25,370 nt of DNA from the NCBI RefSeq assembly GCF_963921845.1, contig NZ_CAWUGZ010000019.1, positions 1 through 25,370 of the forward strand. Reading direction: 5' to 3'. The DNA is from Commensalibacter sp963921845. GTDB taxonomy: Bacteria; Pseudomonadota; Alphaproteobacteria; Acetobacterales; Acetobacteraceae. The position numbers and the translations under genes are program-made. The notes under the pieces are model-generated. The model was not told the DNA's origin and made no database searches. It saw nothing but the letters and a program-made list of their open reading frames with translations. Positions 1 to 7,975 of this stretch are shown in pieces (position 1 is the first letter of the stretch; every line of letters begins with the position of its first letter).

Positions 1-104
1 CTTTCGTTCTTATACCAATTTTTATTATAAGTTATTGCGTACTTGAATAAGTAGCAGTCGAATATGCATTGAGCCAAGTAATAAAGCAAAAGGGATAAAG
101 CTAA

Positions 105-1925
105 ATGGTTTCTTGGAAAAATTTCGCCAATCAAAGGCTGATTGCTCGATTTTGCAGCGTTCTCCTCTTAAGTACTGCGGTGTCTTATGCTGCTTATGCT
201 CAGGCTGGAAATGGTGTGGATCCACTGGCGCTCGGTGGAGTAAAGCCGACTCATGTGCCGACCCAGCCTGTAGCAAGCTCTAAAGGGATGGTGGTTTCGG
301 CCAGCAAGCTGGCGGCTGAAGTAGGTGCCAATATATTGCGTCAAGGAGGTAACGCAGCGGATGCAGCGGTGGCGGTGGCTTATGCTATGGCGGTGACCTA
401 TCCTGCAGCCGGAAATATTGGTGGGGGTGGGTTTTTGACCATTTTTCTTCCAGGCGGGAAAAGCTATTTCGTTGATTTTCGAGAAAAAGCACCTTTGGCA
501 GCTAAAGCGGATATGTATTTAGATGCAAAAGGTGAAGTCATCCCCAATGCATCCGTATTTGGTTGGAAAGCCGTTGGCGTTCCGGGAACGGTTGCTGGTA
601 TGGAGTTGGTCAGGGAACGGTGGGGGTCGAAACCTAGAAAAGAGTTAATTACACCCGCTATTAAATTGGCCCAAAATGGATACAAACTAACCGATGAAGA
701 TATTGCACTTTTTTCCACATCCTTAAAAGAATTAGCAAAAGATACAAATGCTGCAGAAATTTTTATGAAACCTCATCAAGTACTGTGGAAAGAGGGGGAT
801 GTTTTTCGCCAAGAAAATTTGGCAAGAACACTATCTTTAATTGCTGATGAAGGCGCAGACGTTTTTTACAAAGGACCCATAGCAAAAGAAATTGTATCCG
901 CAAGCAATAAAAACGGTGGAATATTAACCTTAAAAGATTTTGAGTTGTATAAACCTCGTGTTTTAAATCCTTTAACGTGCACGTATCGTGGATATGTCAT
1001 TAAGACTGCCCCTCCTCCCAGCGGAGGCGGTGTTGCAATTTGTGAGGTATTAAACATTCTTTCGGGATACGATATGTCTCGATTAGGAATAAATACTTTA
1101 CAGTCTGTACAAAGACAAGTTGAAGCTATGAGAAGAGCTTATTCTGATCGTCGAGATCTTGGTGATCCAGCGTTTGTCAATAATCGTATCGCGTTGTTTT
1201 TGGATCCACATTACGCCGAAGAGATTCGTAAGAATCTAAATTTTGATCATGCAGTTGATTCCAATCGGTTAGTTCCCGGGCAAGTACAGCTTGCTGGTGT
1301 TAAGCAAATCAATTCTTCGGATACTCACGAAAAGAATGAAACAACGCACTTTTCAATTATTGATCAAAACGGAATGGCCGTTTCCATGACGTATACCCTA
1401 AACGGTTGGTTTGGCGCACGTTTGGTCGCGGGGAATACTGGCATTGTGATGAACGATGAAATGGATGATTTTTCTACTTCGCCTGGTAAGCCAAACATAT
1501 ATGGTATCGTAGGCAGTCAAGCTAATGAAATTGAGCCAGGAAAAACGCCATTATCGTCAATGTCGCCAACAATTATCTCTAAAAATAATAAACCGTACAT
1601 TGTTATCGGTAGTCCTGGGGGTTCGCGGATTCCTACTATTATTTTAAACATTGTTACCAATATCATTGATTATAACCTTAATATTCAACAAGCAATTAAC
1701 TCGCCCCGTTTTCACGAGCAATGGCAACCATCACCGGTACAGCTTGAATACAATGCTTTGAGTGCGGCTGTGCGTGATGGCTTGAAACGAAAAGGATATC
1801 CTCTTGATATTTATACCACGTGGGGTATTGCCGAAGGGATTCAGGTCGGTAGCGATCCTCATGGAAAGAAAATCTATTATGGCGGAAGGGATTATCGTCA
1901 TGGGGGTGGAGCAGTTGGTGAATAA
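105..1925 (+). CDS. ggt: Gamma-glutamyltranspeptidase precursor (glutathione hydrolase)
   Basis: Cleaves the gamma-glutamyl bond of glutathione and related compounds and transfers the glutamyl group to water or amino acids, usually in the periplasm. The 606-aa product starts with a signal peptide: a basic start, a hydrophobic stretch at about 14-30 and an AYA-type cleavage site near residue 32. The family hallmark is the self-cleavage site NETTHFS, where Thr413 should become the N-terminal nucleophile of the small subunit. It is followed by YTLN, MDDFS, PLSSMSPT and GSPGGSR, all in the expected order. Length matches the family (about 580 aa plus leader). The ATG at 105 lies behind a weak purine-rich AAAAGGGATAAAG. 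A weak promoter (TTGCGT at 35-40, TCGAAT at 58-63, 17-bp spacer) is possible. It is a stand-alone gene followed by the SRP RNA. Identification is secure; the natural substrate in this organism is inferred from the family. Confidence 0.95.
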   Translation: MVSWKNFANQRLIARFCSVLLLSTAVSYAAYAQAGNGVDPLALGGVKPTHVPTQPVASSKGMVVSASKLAAEVGANILRQGGNAADAAVAVAYAMAVTYPAAGNIGGGGFLTIFLPGGKSYFVDFREKAPLAAKADMYLDAKGEVIPNASVFGWKAVGVPGTVAGMELVRERWGSKPRKELITPAIKLAQNGYKLTDEDIALFSTSLKELAKDTNAAEIFMKPHQVLWKEGDVFRQENLARTLSLIADEGADVFYKGPIAKEIVSASNKNGGILTLKDFELYKPRVLNPLTCTYRGYVIKTAPPPSGGGVAICEVLNILSGYDMSRLGINTLQSVQRQVEAMRRAYSDRRDLGDPAFVNNRIALFLDPHYAEEIRKNLNFDHAVDSNRLVPGQVQLAGVKQINSSDTHEKNETTHFSIIDQNGMAVSMTYTLNGWFGARLVAGNTGIVMNDEMDDFSTSPGKPNIYGIVGSQANEIEPGKTPLSSMSPTIISKNNKPYIVIGSPGGSRIPTIILNIVTNIIDYNLNIQQAINSPRFHEQWQPSPVQLEYNALSAAVRDGLKRKGYPLDIYTTWGIAEGIQVGSDPHGKKIYYGGRDYRHGGGAVGE

Positions 1926-1938
1926 AATAAAAAAAAGC

Positions 1939-1966
1939 TTGTCATTATCCCCCTAGCATGTGATAG
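1939..1966 (+). promoter_or_regulatory. Predicted promoter of the SRP RNA gene
   Basis: TTGTCA (1939-1944, five of six bases of the -35 consensus) is followed after 16 bases by TGATAG (1961-1966), a weak -10. The predicted RNA 5' end at 1975 is 9 bases downstream of the -10, the right distance. This is pattern matching only. Confidence 0.4.
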
Positions 1967-1974
1967 AAAGGATA

Positions 1975-2070
1975 TGGAAAGTTGCAGGTGGACGAACACC
2001 TTGTGAACTTGGTCAGGTCCGGAAGGAAGCAGCCATCATAAGTATCGCTCGGGTCATTTGTAGCTTTCCA
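1975..2070 (+). ncRNA. ffs: 4.5S signal recognition particle RNA
   Basis: This is the small bacterial SRP RNA, which binds Ffh and targets nascent membrane proteins to FtsY and the translocon. The conserved apical domain, with GGTCAGGTCC, the GGAA tetraloop and GGAAGCAGCC, lies at 2011-2034. The ends pair: TGGAAAG at 1975 with CTTTCCA at 2064-2070, making one long hairpin of about 96 nt, the usual size of the 4.5S type without an Alu domain. The terminal stem is followed by a T-rich tail (2071-2082), which probably ends transcription. Its place directly before dnaX-ybaB-recR is a conserved gene order in alphaproteobacteria. The exact ends are set from the terminal pairing and could be off by a few bases. 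Confidence 0.93.
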
Positions 2071-2159
2071 TTATTGTTTTTTAAGCTGCACTTTAAAACT
2101 CTGATTTTGTAATCGGAAGTGGCACAATTTTACGTTAATTTTTCAGCATTGATTTGTTG

Positions 2160-3560
2160 ATGGATACTTCTACGGAACAAACGGGCTTGTCTAAGCACAA
2201 GACACTCAATAGTGGTGCAGTCATTTTGCCTTCAACTTCTTCAAATAATACGCAGTCTTATACAGTTTTAGCTAGAAAATACCGACCAATTGGTTTTGAT
2301 GATTTAATCGGTCAAGACGTTATGGTTAAAACATTACGGAATGCTTTTGCCTTGAATAGGGTTGCCCATGCATTCATGTTAACCGGGGTAAGGGGGGTCG
2401 GCAAAACGACATCCGCACGAATCATTGCACGAGCGTTAAATTGTATAGGGGTTGACGGAACAGGGGGGGCGACTTCTGAACCATGTGGTCAATGCCCAAA
2501 TTGTAAAGCTATTTTGGCAGATAGACATCCGGATGTTCTTGAAATTGATGCCGCATCCCATACAGGGGTGGATGATGTACGAGAAATTATAGAAAATTCA
2601 CGGTTTCGGCCTATCCAAGCCCGCATGAAAGTGTATATTATTGACGAAGTACATATGCTTTCTCGTAATGCGTTTAACGCTCTTCTTAAAACGTTAGAAG
2701 AACCTCCTAGCCAAGTTACTTTCATATTTGCCACCACCGAAATACGTAAAGTGCCGCTAACCGTTCTTTCGCGTTGTCAACGTTTTGACCTCAAGAGAGT
2801 TCTTCAAAAGCAATTGCAAGAGTATTTTTTACACATTGCTCAGCAAGAAAAAATACAAATATCCGATCAGGCTGCTAACTTGATTGCGCGTGCGGCAGAT
2901 GGTTCAGTACGCGATGGACTTTCCATTTTAGACCAAGCCATTGCACAAAATGGTGTTGACAATGCAATTCAAAGTATTGAGGCAAAAACGGTTTCCGATC
3001 TTTTAGGCTTTACGGATCGTTCCTTCCTATTTGAATTGTTTGAAGCGATTATGTCTGGTCATAGTCAACGTGTGTTAATATTGGCTAATCAAGCTTACGA
3101 AACGGGTGTGGATTTATGTGTTTTACTTTCAGATTTATTGGAAGTTATTAATCTAGTTTCTCGAATAAAATCGTTGCCAGAATTATCGTCTAGCTCTGAT
3201 TTTACCGAAGTTGAACGTGAAAAAGGATCCTTGCTGGCGGAAAGACTTTCTATTCCTGTTTTAGGACGAGCGTGGCAGATGATCCTAAAAGGAATACATG
3301 AGGTTCATAGTGCACCAAATCGTAAAATAGCCGTGGAAATGGTGCTTATTCGTTTGTGTTATGTTTCGGATTTACCAACTCCGGACCAGCTTGCCTTTCA
3401 CATTCAAGAAATGAAAAGCAGCCCTACGGATAAACCAAAAGATATGATGTTCGACACCGTAAGCACGCCCAAAAGTGTAGGTTCAGAAAACGATGAAAAG
3501 GGAATAAATCACTTCAATTTAGCAACCACAGAAGAATTAAAAAAAAAAATGAATTTTTAA
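2160..3560 (+). CDS. dnaX: DNA polymerase III gamma subunit / N-terminal part of tau
   Basis: This is the ATPase of the clamp-loader complex. AAA+ motifs appear in order: Walker A GVRGVGKT (residues 76-83), a zinc site with Cys at 95, 109, 112 and 115, Walker B YIIDEVHML (159-167) and the SRC sensor/arginine-finger motif in TVLSRCQRF. Domain III and a charged linker follow. The frame stops at 3558-3560, ten bases after an 11-A run (3539-3549), giving a ~467-aa gamma-like product ending in KKKMNF. The rest of tau lies in the -1 frame (see next entries). Start: TTG-TTG-ATG occur in a row at 2154, 2157 and 2160, and no clear ribosome site favours one. I chose the ATG. An in-frame stop at 2136 excludes a longer N-terminus. 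ybaB and recR follow, as is usual. Confidence 0.93.
   Translation: MDTSTEQTGLSKHKTLNSGAVILPSTSSNNTQSYTVLARKYRPIGFDDLIGQDVMVKTLRNAFALNRVAHAFMLTGVRGVGKTTSARIIARALNCIGVDGTGGATSEPCGQCPNCKAILADRHPDVLEIDAASHTGVDDVREIIENSRFRPIQARMKVYIIDEVHMLSRNAFNALLKTLEEPPSQVTFIFATTEIRKVPLTVLSRCQRFDLKRVLQKQLQEYFLHIAQQEKIQISDQAANLIARAADGSVRDGLSILDQAIAQNGVDNAIQSIEAKTVSDLLGFTDRSFLFELFEAIMSGHSQRVLILANQAYETGVDLCVLLSDLLEVINLVSRIKSLPELSSSSDFTEVEREKGSLLAERLSIPVLGRAWQMILKGIHEVHSAPNRKIAVEMVLIRLCYVSDLPTPDQLAFHIQEMKSSPTDKPKDMMFDTVSTPKSVGSENDEKGINHFNLATTEELKKKMNF
3539..3549 (+). other. A11 slippery tract, probable programmed frameshift or transcriptional slippage site
   Basis: Eleven consecutive A residues sit at the junction between the gamma frame and the tau extension. 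In the 0 frame the codons read TTA AAA AAA AAA ATG AAT TTT TAA. A -1 ribosomal slip on A AAA AAA, or a transcript with one extra A or two fewer, gives K-K-K-N-E-F-L-S-W and continues to 4018. Known precedents are ribosomal slipping in E. coli dnaX and transcriptional slippage on A9 in Thermus dnaX. No convincing downstream stem-loop is visible; only a weak GAGA/TCTC hairpin lies near 3575-3590. A run this long favours RNA polymerase slippage, but an error in the assembled sequence cannot be excluded. Confidence 0.75.
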
Positions 3561-4018
3561 GTTGGAAAAGTTGGCGAGAGGTTGTCTCTTTTGTTAAAAA
3601 TCAAAAAAAATACTTATTACATGCCCATTTACGCAATGATGTGCATATAGTAAAGTTTGAACCTCCACTTATTGAAATTAGAAGTGAGGTTAAAGCACCA
3701 CATGTTCTGGCGAAACAGCTTGCTGCATTATTAAATGAGCATTCAGATAGGTTGTGGAAGGTTGTTTTATCCGATTCGTTAGGGGTATCAACCTTAGCAG
3801 AACAGCAGGCTTTACAAACTCAGAAAGACATGGAACGTCTTACCCGTCAGCCCTTTATTCAAGAAATATTTAAAATATTTCCAGGTGCACAGCTTGGAGA
3901 ATTTGTTAATCATTATTTGGACGAATATGGTTTATATCCAGAATCTATAAAAACTGACAGTAAAGAAGATGCTTCTTTGTTAACTGAGAATGAATACGAC
4001 GACAATAGTGACGAATAG
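3548..4018 (+). CDS. dnaX: Tau-specific C-terminal extension of dnaX (-1 frame)
   Basis: Read in the -1 frame from the A11 run, this segment has no stop until 4018. It encodes about 156 residues that match my memory of the tau C-terminal domain of alphaproteobacterial DnaX: SWREVVSF, then LLHAHLRNDVHIVKFEPP, then LAKQLAALLNE and EIFKIFPGAQL. Tau uses this region to hold the polymerase alpha subunit and DnaB helicase. The recognisable domain begins about 80 bases before the first ATG of this frame (3641), so it is not an independent gene starting there. Full tau would be about 620 aa, normal for the class. Its coding quality right up to the A-run shows that the domain is maintained, which argues against a decayed gene. 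It ends with an acidic tail. Confidence 0.85.
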   Translation, partial: NEFLSWKSWREVVSFVKNQKKYLLHAHLRNDVHIVKFEPPLIEIRSEVKAPHVLAKQLAALLNEHSDRLWKVVLSDSLGVSTLAEQQALQTQKDMERLTRQPFIQEIFKIFPGAQLGEFVNHYLDEYGLYPESIKTDSKEDASLLTENEYDDNSDE

Positions 4019-4045
4019 ATACAATTACTAAAGGAAACTTAAACG

Positions 4046-4369
4046 ATGAAAAATTTTGCTAACCTTATGAAGCAAGCTTCTCAAATGCAAAGCAAAATGA
4101 ACGATATGCAGGAAAAGCTCGCATCCATTACGGTTGAAGGCAATTCTGGGGCAGGTATGGTCAAAATGACGTTGACGGGTAAAGGGGATTTGAAATCTAT
4201 TGTTATTGATCCTAAACTTATTGATGCCAATGAGATAGAAATGTTGCAAGATTTAATTGTTGCGGCTCACGCAGAGGCGAGACGACATTTGGATGAGACC
4301 ACACAGGAAGAGATGCAAAAGGTAACCGGTGGAATTAAATTACCCGAAGGAATGAAATTTCCTTTTTAA
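4046..4369 (+). CDS. YbaB/EbfC family nucleoid-associated protein
   Basis: A small DNA-binding protein of the YbaB/EbfC family, which forms dimers and binds DNA as a nucleoid component. The 107-aa product has the typical N-terminal NFANLMKQASQMQSKM helix, the middle motif ITVEGNSGAGMVKMTLTGKG and the C-terminal helix with AHAEARRHLDE and KLPEGMKFPF. Length and motifs are standard. A good ribosome site, AAAGGAAA, precedes the ATG at 4046. It begins 27 bases after the tau stop and precedes recR, the conserved dnaX-ybaB-recR order, so the three are probably cotranscribed. Confidence 0.95.
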   Translation: MKNFANLMKQASQMQSKMNDMQEKLASITVEGNSGAGMVKMTLTGKGDLKSIVIDPKLIDANEIEMLQDLIVAAHAEARRHLDETTQEEMQKVTGGIKLPEGMKFPF

Positions 4370-4432
4370 ATCTGTTAAACTTGCCCATTTTTTTGTCCAG
4401 TTATTTAACCGAATACAAAGGAGAATTGACAC

Positions 4433-5026
4433 GTGGGTGGCCCCGAGATTGAGCGTTTAATTCATTTATTAAGCCGTTTACCTGGATTTGGTCCCCGTTC
4501 TGCACGAAGAGCGGCGCTTGCTTTGCTCAAACAGCCTCAGTCAAAAATGTTACCCTTGGCAACTGCTTTAACTCAGGCTGCAACTCTGGTGAAGGTATGT
4601 TCCAATTGCGGAAATCTGGATAGTTTGGATCCCTGTTCGTTGTGTTGTGATCCAAAAAGAAACGCAGAGCAAATTTGCGTAGTTGAAACCGTGGGGGATT
4701 TATGGGCGATTGAAAAAGCTAATATTTACAAAGGGCTTTATCAGGTTCTCGGGGGGGCGTTATCGCCTCTGGCTGGTCTTAGACCAGAAAATCTTAATAC
4801 AAAATCACTTTTTGATAAACTCGAACGAGGCGAGGTTAAAGAAGTTATCCTTGCACTCAGTGCAACGGTGGAAGGGGTAACGACCCAACATTGGCTTTAT
4901 GAACAATTGCTTCCGTGGCAAATAAAAGTTACGCGCCTTAGCCAAGGCATACCGATGGGTGGATCTTTAGAAATGCTTGACGAAGGTACGTTAACGGCTG
5001 CTTTAACTACCCGAAGACCAGCATAA
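4433..5026 (+). CDS. recR: Recombination mediator protein RecR
   Basis: Works with RecO (and RecF) to load RecA on SSB-coated single-stranded DNA during gap repair. The 197-aa product has the N-terminal helix-hairpin-helix (LPGFGPRSARRAALAL, about 16-31), a four-cysteine zinc site (Cys56, 59, 68 and 71), a Toprim domain starting at ICVVET (about 81) and the C-terminal GGSLEMLDEGTLTAAL motif. The start is GTG at 4433, supported by a strong AAAGGAG at 4417-4423 nine bases upstream. It closes the dnaX-ybaB-recR run. Downstream it faces nirD on the other strand across an 88-bp gap without a clear terminator. Confidence 0.96.
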   Translation: MGGPEIERLIHLLSRLPGFGPRSARRAALALLKQPQSKMLPLATALTQAATLVKVCSNCGNLDSLDPCSLCCDPKRNAEQICVVETVGDLWAIEKANIYKGLYQVLGGALSPLAGLRPENLNTKSLFDKLERGEVKEVILALSATVEGVTTQHWLYEQLLPWQIKVTRLSQGIPMGGSLEMLDEGTLTAALTTRRPA

Positions 5027-5114
5027 TTAACGAGGGGTTATACAGATAAAAGGAGATGTTTTGATAAAAAATTGCCGGCGGTTTGATACATACTGATAAT
5101 TAATGGTTTAGTTT

Positions 5115-5441
5115 TTAGATCTGAATCTCAACTTTGTTTTGGTGAACACGGATAATGTAACTTTTAACGCTATGGGTTTGGCTTTCGAGACAATAACCAT
5201 CCTTTAATCGGAAATGTTGTTTTTTCAAGGGACTAGCAACCCATAATTCATGTTGGTGTTCTACGATAAGACCTCTGGATAAAACACTTGCCTGGGCAAA
5301 AGGATCAATATTGCTGATGGCGTATAGGGTATTGTCTGCATTGGGTCTGAATATTGCGACATGATTGTCACCCACCAAGGCACAAATTCCTGTCTCGGGT
5401 AGGATATCATCAATTTTGCAAATTGAAATCCACTGGGTCAT
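5115..5441 (-). CDS. nirD: Nitrite reductase [NAD(P)H] small subunit NirD
   Basis: Small partner of NirB in the cytoplasmic siroheme nitrite reductase that makes ammonium. The 108-aa product has a Rieske-like fold without the Rieske Cys/His ligands, as in other NirD proteins. Recognisable stretches are WISICKIDDILPETGICAL, VAIFRP, NIDPFAQASVLSRGLI and ELWVASPLKKQHFRLKDG. From memory this is very close to E. coli NirD. The ATG overlaps the nirB stop (ATGA), and AGGAGCCCACA precedes it, so the two subunits are translationally coupled. Nitrate reductase, nitrite transporter and siroheme synthase genes are not present in this window. Confidence 0.95.
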   Translation of the reverse strand: MTQWISICKIDDILPETGICALVGDNHVAIFRPNADNTLYAISNIDPFAQASVLSRGLIVEHQHELWVASPLKKQHFRLKDGYCLESQTHSVKSYIIRVHQNKVEIQI

Positions 5442-7975
5442 TGTGGGCTCCTATACGATTCAACGGTGTCTTTTTGTGGTGGAGCGGGTTTATGTTGTTT
5501 ACGTTCAGGAATCATTTGAATGTAATTATCTGGTCGTGGACTGTTTATAAAATGTTGAAAATGTTTTTGATGTTTGGGGTGTGCAAGAACCTTTGCCCAT
5601 TCGCATTGATAGGATGCTCTAAGCGCTGTCATTGCTTGTTCAAGGTGTTGATTCAGTTTTAAAGCGTCATCAATTATAACGTTCCGTATATAATGAATAC
5701 CGCCTTCAAGCGAATCGATCCAGGAAGCTGTCCTTTGTAACTTATCCGCTGTTCTTATGTAAAACATAATGAGCCGATCAAGATAAAGTAGAATTGTCTC
5801 TTTATCGAGATTGCTTGCTAAAAGGACTGCATGACGTGGGGAGGTTCCACCGTTTCCGCAGACGTATAAATTCCACCCCTTTTCGGTGGCAATAAGACCA
5901 ATATCTTTTGCTTGAGCTTCAGCGCACTCTCTGGTGCACCCCGAAACCCCTATTTTTAATTTATGGGGTGTCCTAATCCCTTTGTATCGATTTTCGATCT
6001 CTATGCCTAATCCTGTGCTATCCCCTACACCATACCGACACCAGGAATTGCCAACGCAAGTTTTAGCCATTCTTAAGCCTTTGGCATAAGCGTGTCCCGT
6101 CTCCATTCCGGCGTCAATAAGGCATTGCCAAATATGGGGTAAGTCTTGAAGATGAGCCCCAAAAAGAGCAATTCGTTGAGATCCAGTGATTTTTGAGTAT
6201 AAATGATAGCGTTTTGCCACTTTGGCAATAGCTTCTAATTCATCGGGTGTGATTTCCCCCCCTGGAGACCGGGGTACAATAGAATAGGTGCCGTCTTTTT
6301 GAATATTTCCTAGAAATCGATCGTTGGAATCTTGCAAAGGAAGTAAATCGGGTTGTAAAACAAAATCGTTCCAGCACGAAGCAAGTAAAGAACCGATGGT
6401 TGGTTTGCAAATCTCACAGCCATAGCCGCTACCGTAGGTATGAAGTAAGTCGTGAAATGATTTAATTTTACCGACTAAAATGATGTGATAAAGTTCTTGA
6501 CGTGTATAGGGAAAATGTTCGCAAATATGATTAGTAATGTCGAGGCCTTGTTTCCCTAATTCCACTTTAAGCATCTGAGTAATAAGAGGAAGGCAACCTC
6601 CACACCCTGTGCCTGCTTTTGTTGTTGCTTTGATGTCTTCTATCGTATGATTTCCCTTTTGGATTGCTTGCAGGATTTGTCCTTTGGTAACGTCCATGCA
6701 TGAACAAAGTGGTGCAGATTCAGGAAGTGCATCTATACCAATAACTGGTTTTTCCCCGTTAGAGGTCGGGAGGATAAGTGCATCTGGATTTTCAGGTAGG
6801 TCAATGGCGTTCAGCATAAGTTGTAAAAGATTACCGTAATCGGTTGTATCGCCTACTAACACCGCGCCTAAGAGTTTTTTATTATCCTCGCTGACAATTA
6901 GTCGTTTGTATATTTCCTTTTGTTCATTCAAATAGAGATACGAACGTGCTTGGGGTGTTTTGCCCTTAGCATCGCCAATACTGCCCACATCCACACCGAT
7001 TAATTTTAGCTTGGCGCTCATATCGGCATCGGTGAATGAATCGTCTGTCTGACCAAGAATATGACGGGCAGCGATTTTTGCCATGCGATACCCTGGCGCA
7101 ACCAAACCGTAAATTGTTTCATTCCATGAGGCACATTCGCCAATGGCGTAAATATTAGGATCGTTTAACGATTGACAAAATTGATTAATCGCAATGCCAC
7201 CACGCTTACCAATTTGTAGACTACATTTTTTAGCCAGGTGGTCTTGTGGACGTATACCCGTTGCAAAGATGATAAAGTCTATGTCTAAAGACGATCCATC
7301 GGTGAAGACCATCGTTTTACCGTTATTGTGGTGAAGGATTTCGGTGGTATTTTTATTGGTATGGATAAAAATACCCATAGCTTCAATTTTTTTTCGGAGC
7401 AGTTCTCCGCCAAGTGCATCAAGCTGTTCAGCCATGAGCAACGGTGCAAATTCAACAATATGGGTTTCAATATTTAAGTTTCTAAGGGCTCCTGCTGCTT
7501 CGAGACCAAGCAATCCTCCGCCAACGATTGCTCCTTTTTTGCACTTTTTGGCACAGGATGCGATTCGTTCAAGATCTTCTAGGGTACGGTATACGTAGCA
7601 ATTCGTACCATCAGAACCTTTGATAGGAGGAACAGCAGGAGAAGAGCCTGTGGCAAAAATTAATTTTTCATAGGGAACGGTCTGTCCGGATTTACCATGG
7701 ACGTTTTGGTTTTGCCTATCAATCCAAAGAGCAGGTTCATTTAATAGTAAGCGAATATTACGATCATGATAAAAATCTGTTGAGGCAAGTAATAAATTTT
7801 CAGCCGTATGGGTTAAAAAGTAAGAGGATAAATGTACTCGATCATAAGCAGGACGCGATTCCGCACAAAAAATAGTTATATCGTACTGATTTACGTCGAT
7901 GAGGTTGCACAGTTCATCAATAAATTGATGCCCAACCATTCCATTACCTAAGACTACGAGTTGTGTTTTATGCAT
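5438..7975 (-). CDS. nirB: Nitrite reductase [NAD(P)H] large subunit NirB
   Basis: Reduces nitrite to ammonium with NAD(P)H through FAD, Fe-S clusters and siroheme. The 845-aa product is full length. Domains in order: an FAD/NAD(P) disulfide-reductase-like part (GNGMVG at 10-15, GGGLLGLEAAG at 152-162, IYAIGECASW near 275-284); a BFD-like [2Fe-2S] domain with Cys424, 426, 458 and 461; a second BFD-like segment around GYGCEICKPT (518-527); and the ferredoxin-like and siroheme/[4Fe-4S] half-domains with Cys640, 646, 680 and 684 (CVGNSWCRYG, SGCTREC). Long stretches match enterobacterial NirB as I remember it, e.g. RSPGGEITP and CGNGG. It leads the nirBD operon and is divergent from the SDR gene. 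The role may be assimilation or nitrite detoxification; context does not decide. Confidence 0.96.
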   Translation of the reverse strand: MHKTQLVVLGNGMVGHQFIDELCNLIDVNQYDITIFCAESRPAYDRVHLSSYFLTHTAENLLLASTDFYHDRNIRLLLNEPALWIDRQNQNVHGKSGQTVPYEKLIFATGSSPAVPPIKGSDGTNCYVYRTLEDLERIASCAKKCKKGAIVGGGLLGLEAAGALRNLNIETHIVEFAPLLMAEQLDALGGELLRKKIEAMGIFIHTNKNTTEILHHNNGKTMVFTDGSSLDIDFIIFATGIRPQDHLAKKCSLQIGKRGGIAINQFCQSLNDPNIYAIGECASWNETIYGLVAPGYRMAKIAARHILGQTDDSFTDADMSAKLKLIGVDVGSIGDAKGKTPQARSYLYLNEQKEIYKRLIVSEDNKKLLGAVLVGDTTDYGNLLQLMLNAIDLPENPDALILPTSNGEKPVIGIDALPESAPLCSCMDVTKGQILQAIQKGNHTIEDIKATTKAGTGCGGCLPLITQMLKVELGKQGLDITNHICEHFPYTRQELYHIILVGKIKSFHDLLHTYGSGYGCEICKPTIGSLLASCWNDFVLQPDLLPLQDSNDRFLGNIQKDGTYSIVPRSPGGEITPDELEAIAKVAKRYHLYSKITGSQRIALFGAHLQDLPHIWQCLIDAGMETGHAYAKGLRMAKTCVGNSWCRYGVGDSTGLGIEIENRYKGIRTPHKLKIGVSGCTRECAEAQAKDIGLIATEKGWNLYVCGNGGTSPRHAVLLASNLDKETILLYLDRLIMFYIRTADKLQRTASWIDSLEGGIHYIRNVIIDDALKLNQHLEQAMTALRASYQCEWAKVLAHPKHQKHFQHFINSPRPDNYIQMIPERKQHKPAPPQKDTVESYRSPQ

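Noticed and set aside
2120..2134. Sigma54-like promoter TGGCAC-N5 before dnaX
   Set aside because: The -24-like half fits, but the -12 position reads CG rather than the required GC, and a housekeeping clamp-loader gene is an unlikely target.
3641..4018. Separate small gene of unknown function starting at ATG 3641
   Set aside because: The same frame is open and carries recognisable tau-domain sequence from 3548 on, before this ATG, and no ribosome site precedes it. It is the tau extension of dnaX.
4683..4880. 65-aa frame inside recR
   Set aside because: It is entirely within the Toprim-coding part of recR in another frame, with no independent support.
5354..5662. Overlapping plus-strand open frames opposite nirD and nirB
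   Set aside because: They lie antisense to well-conserved nitrite reductase sequence and show no family features.
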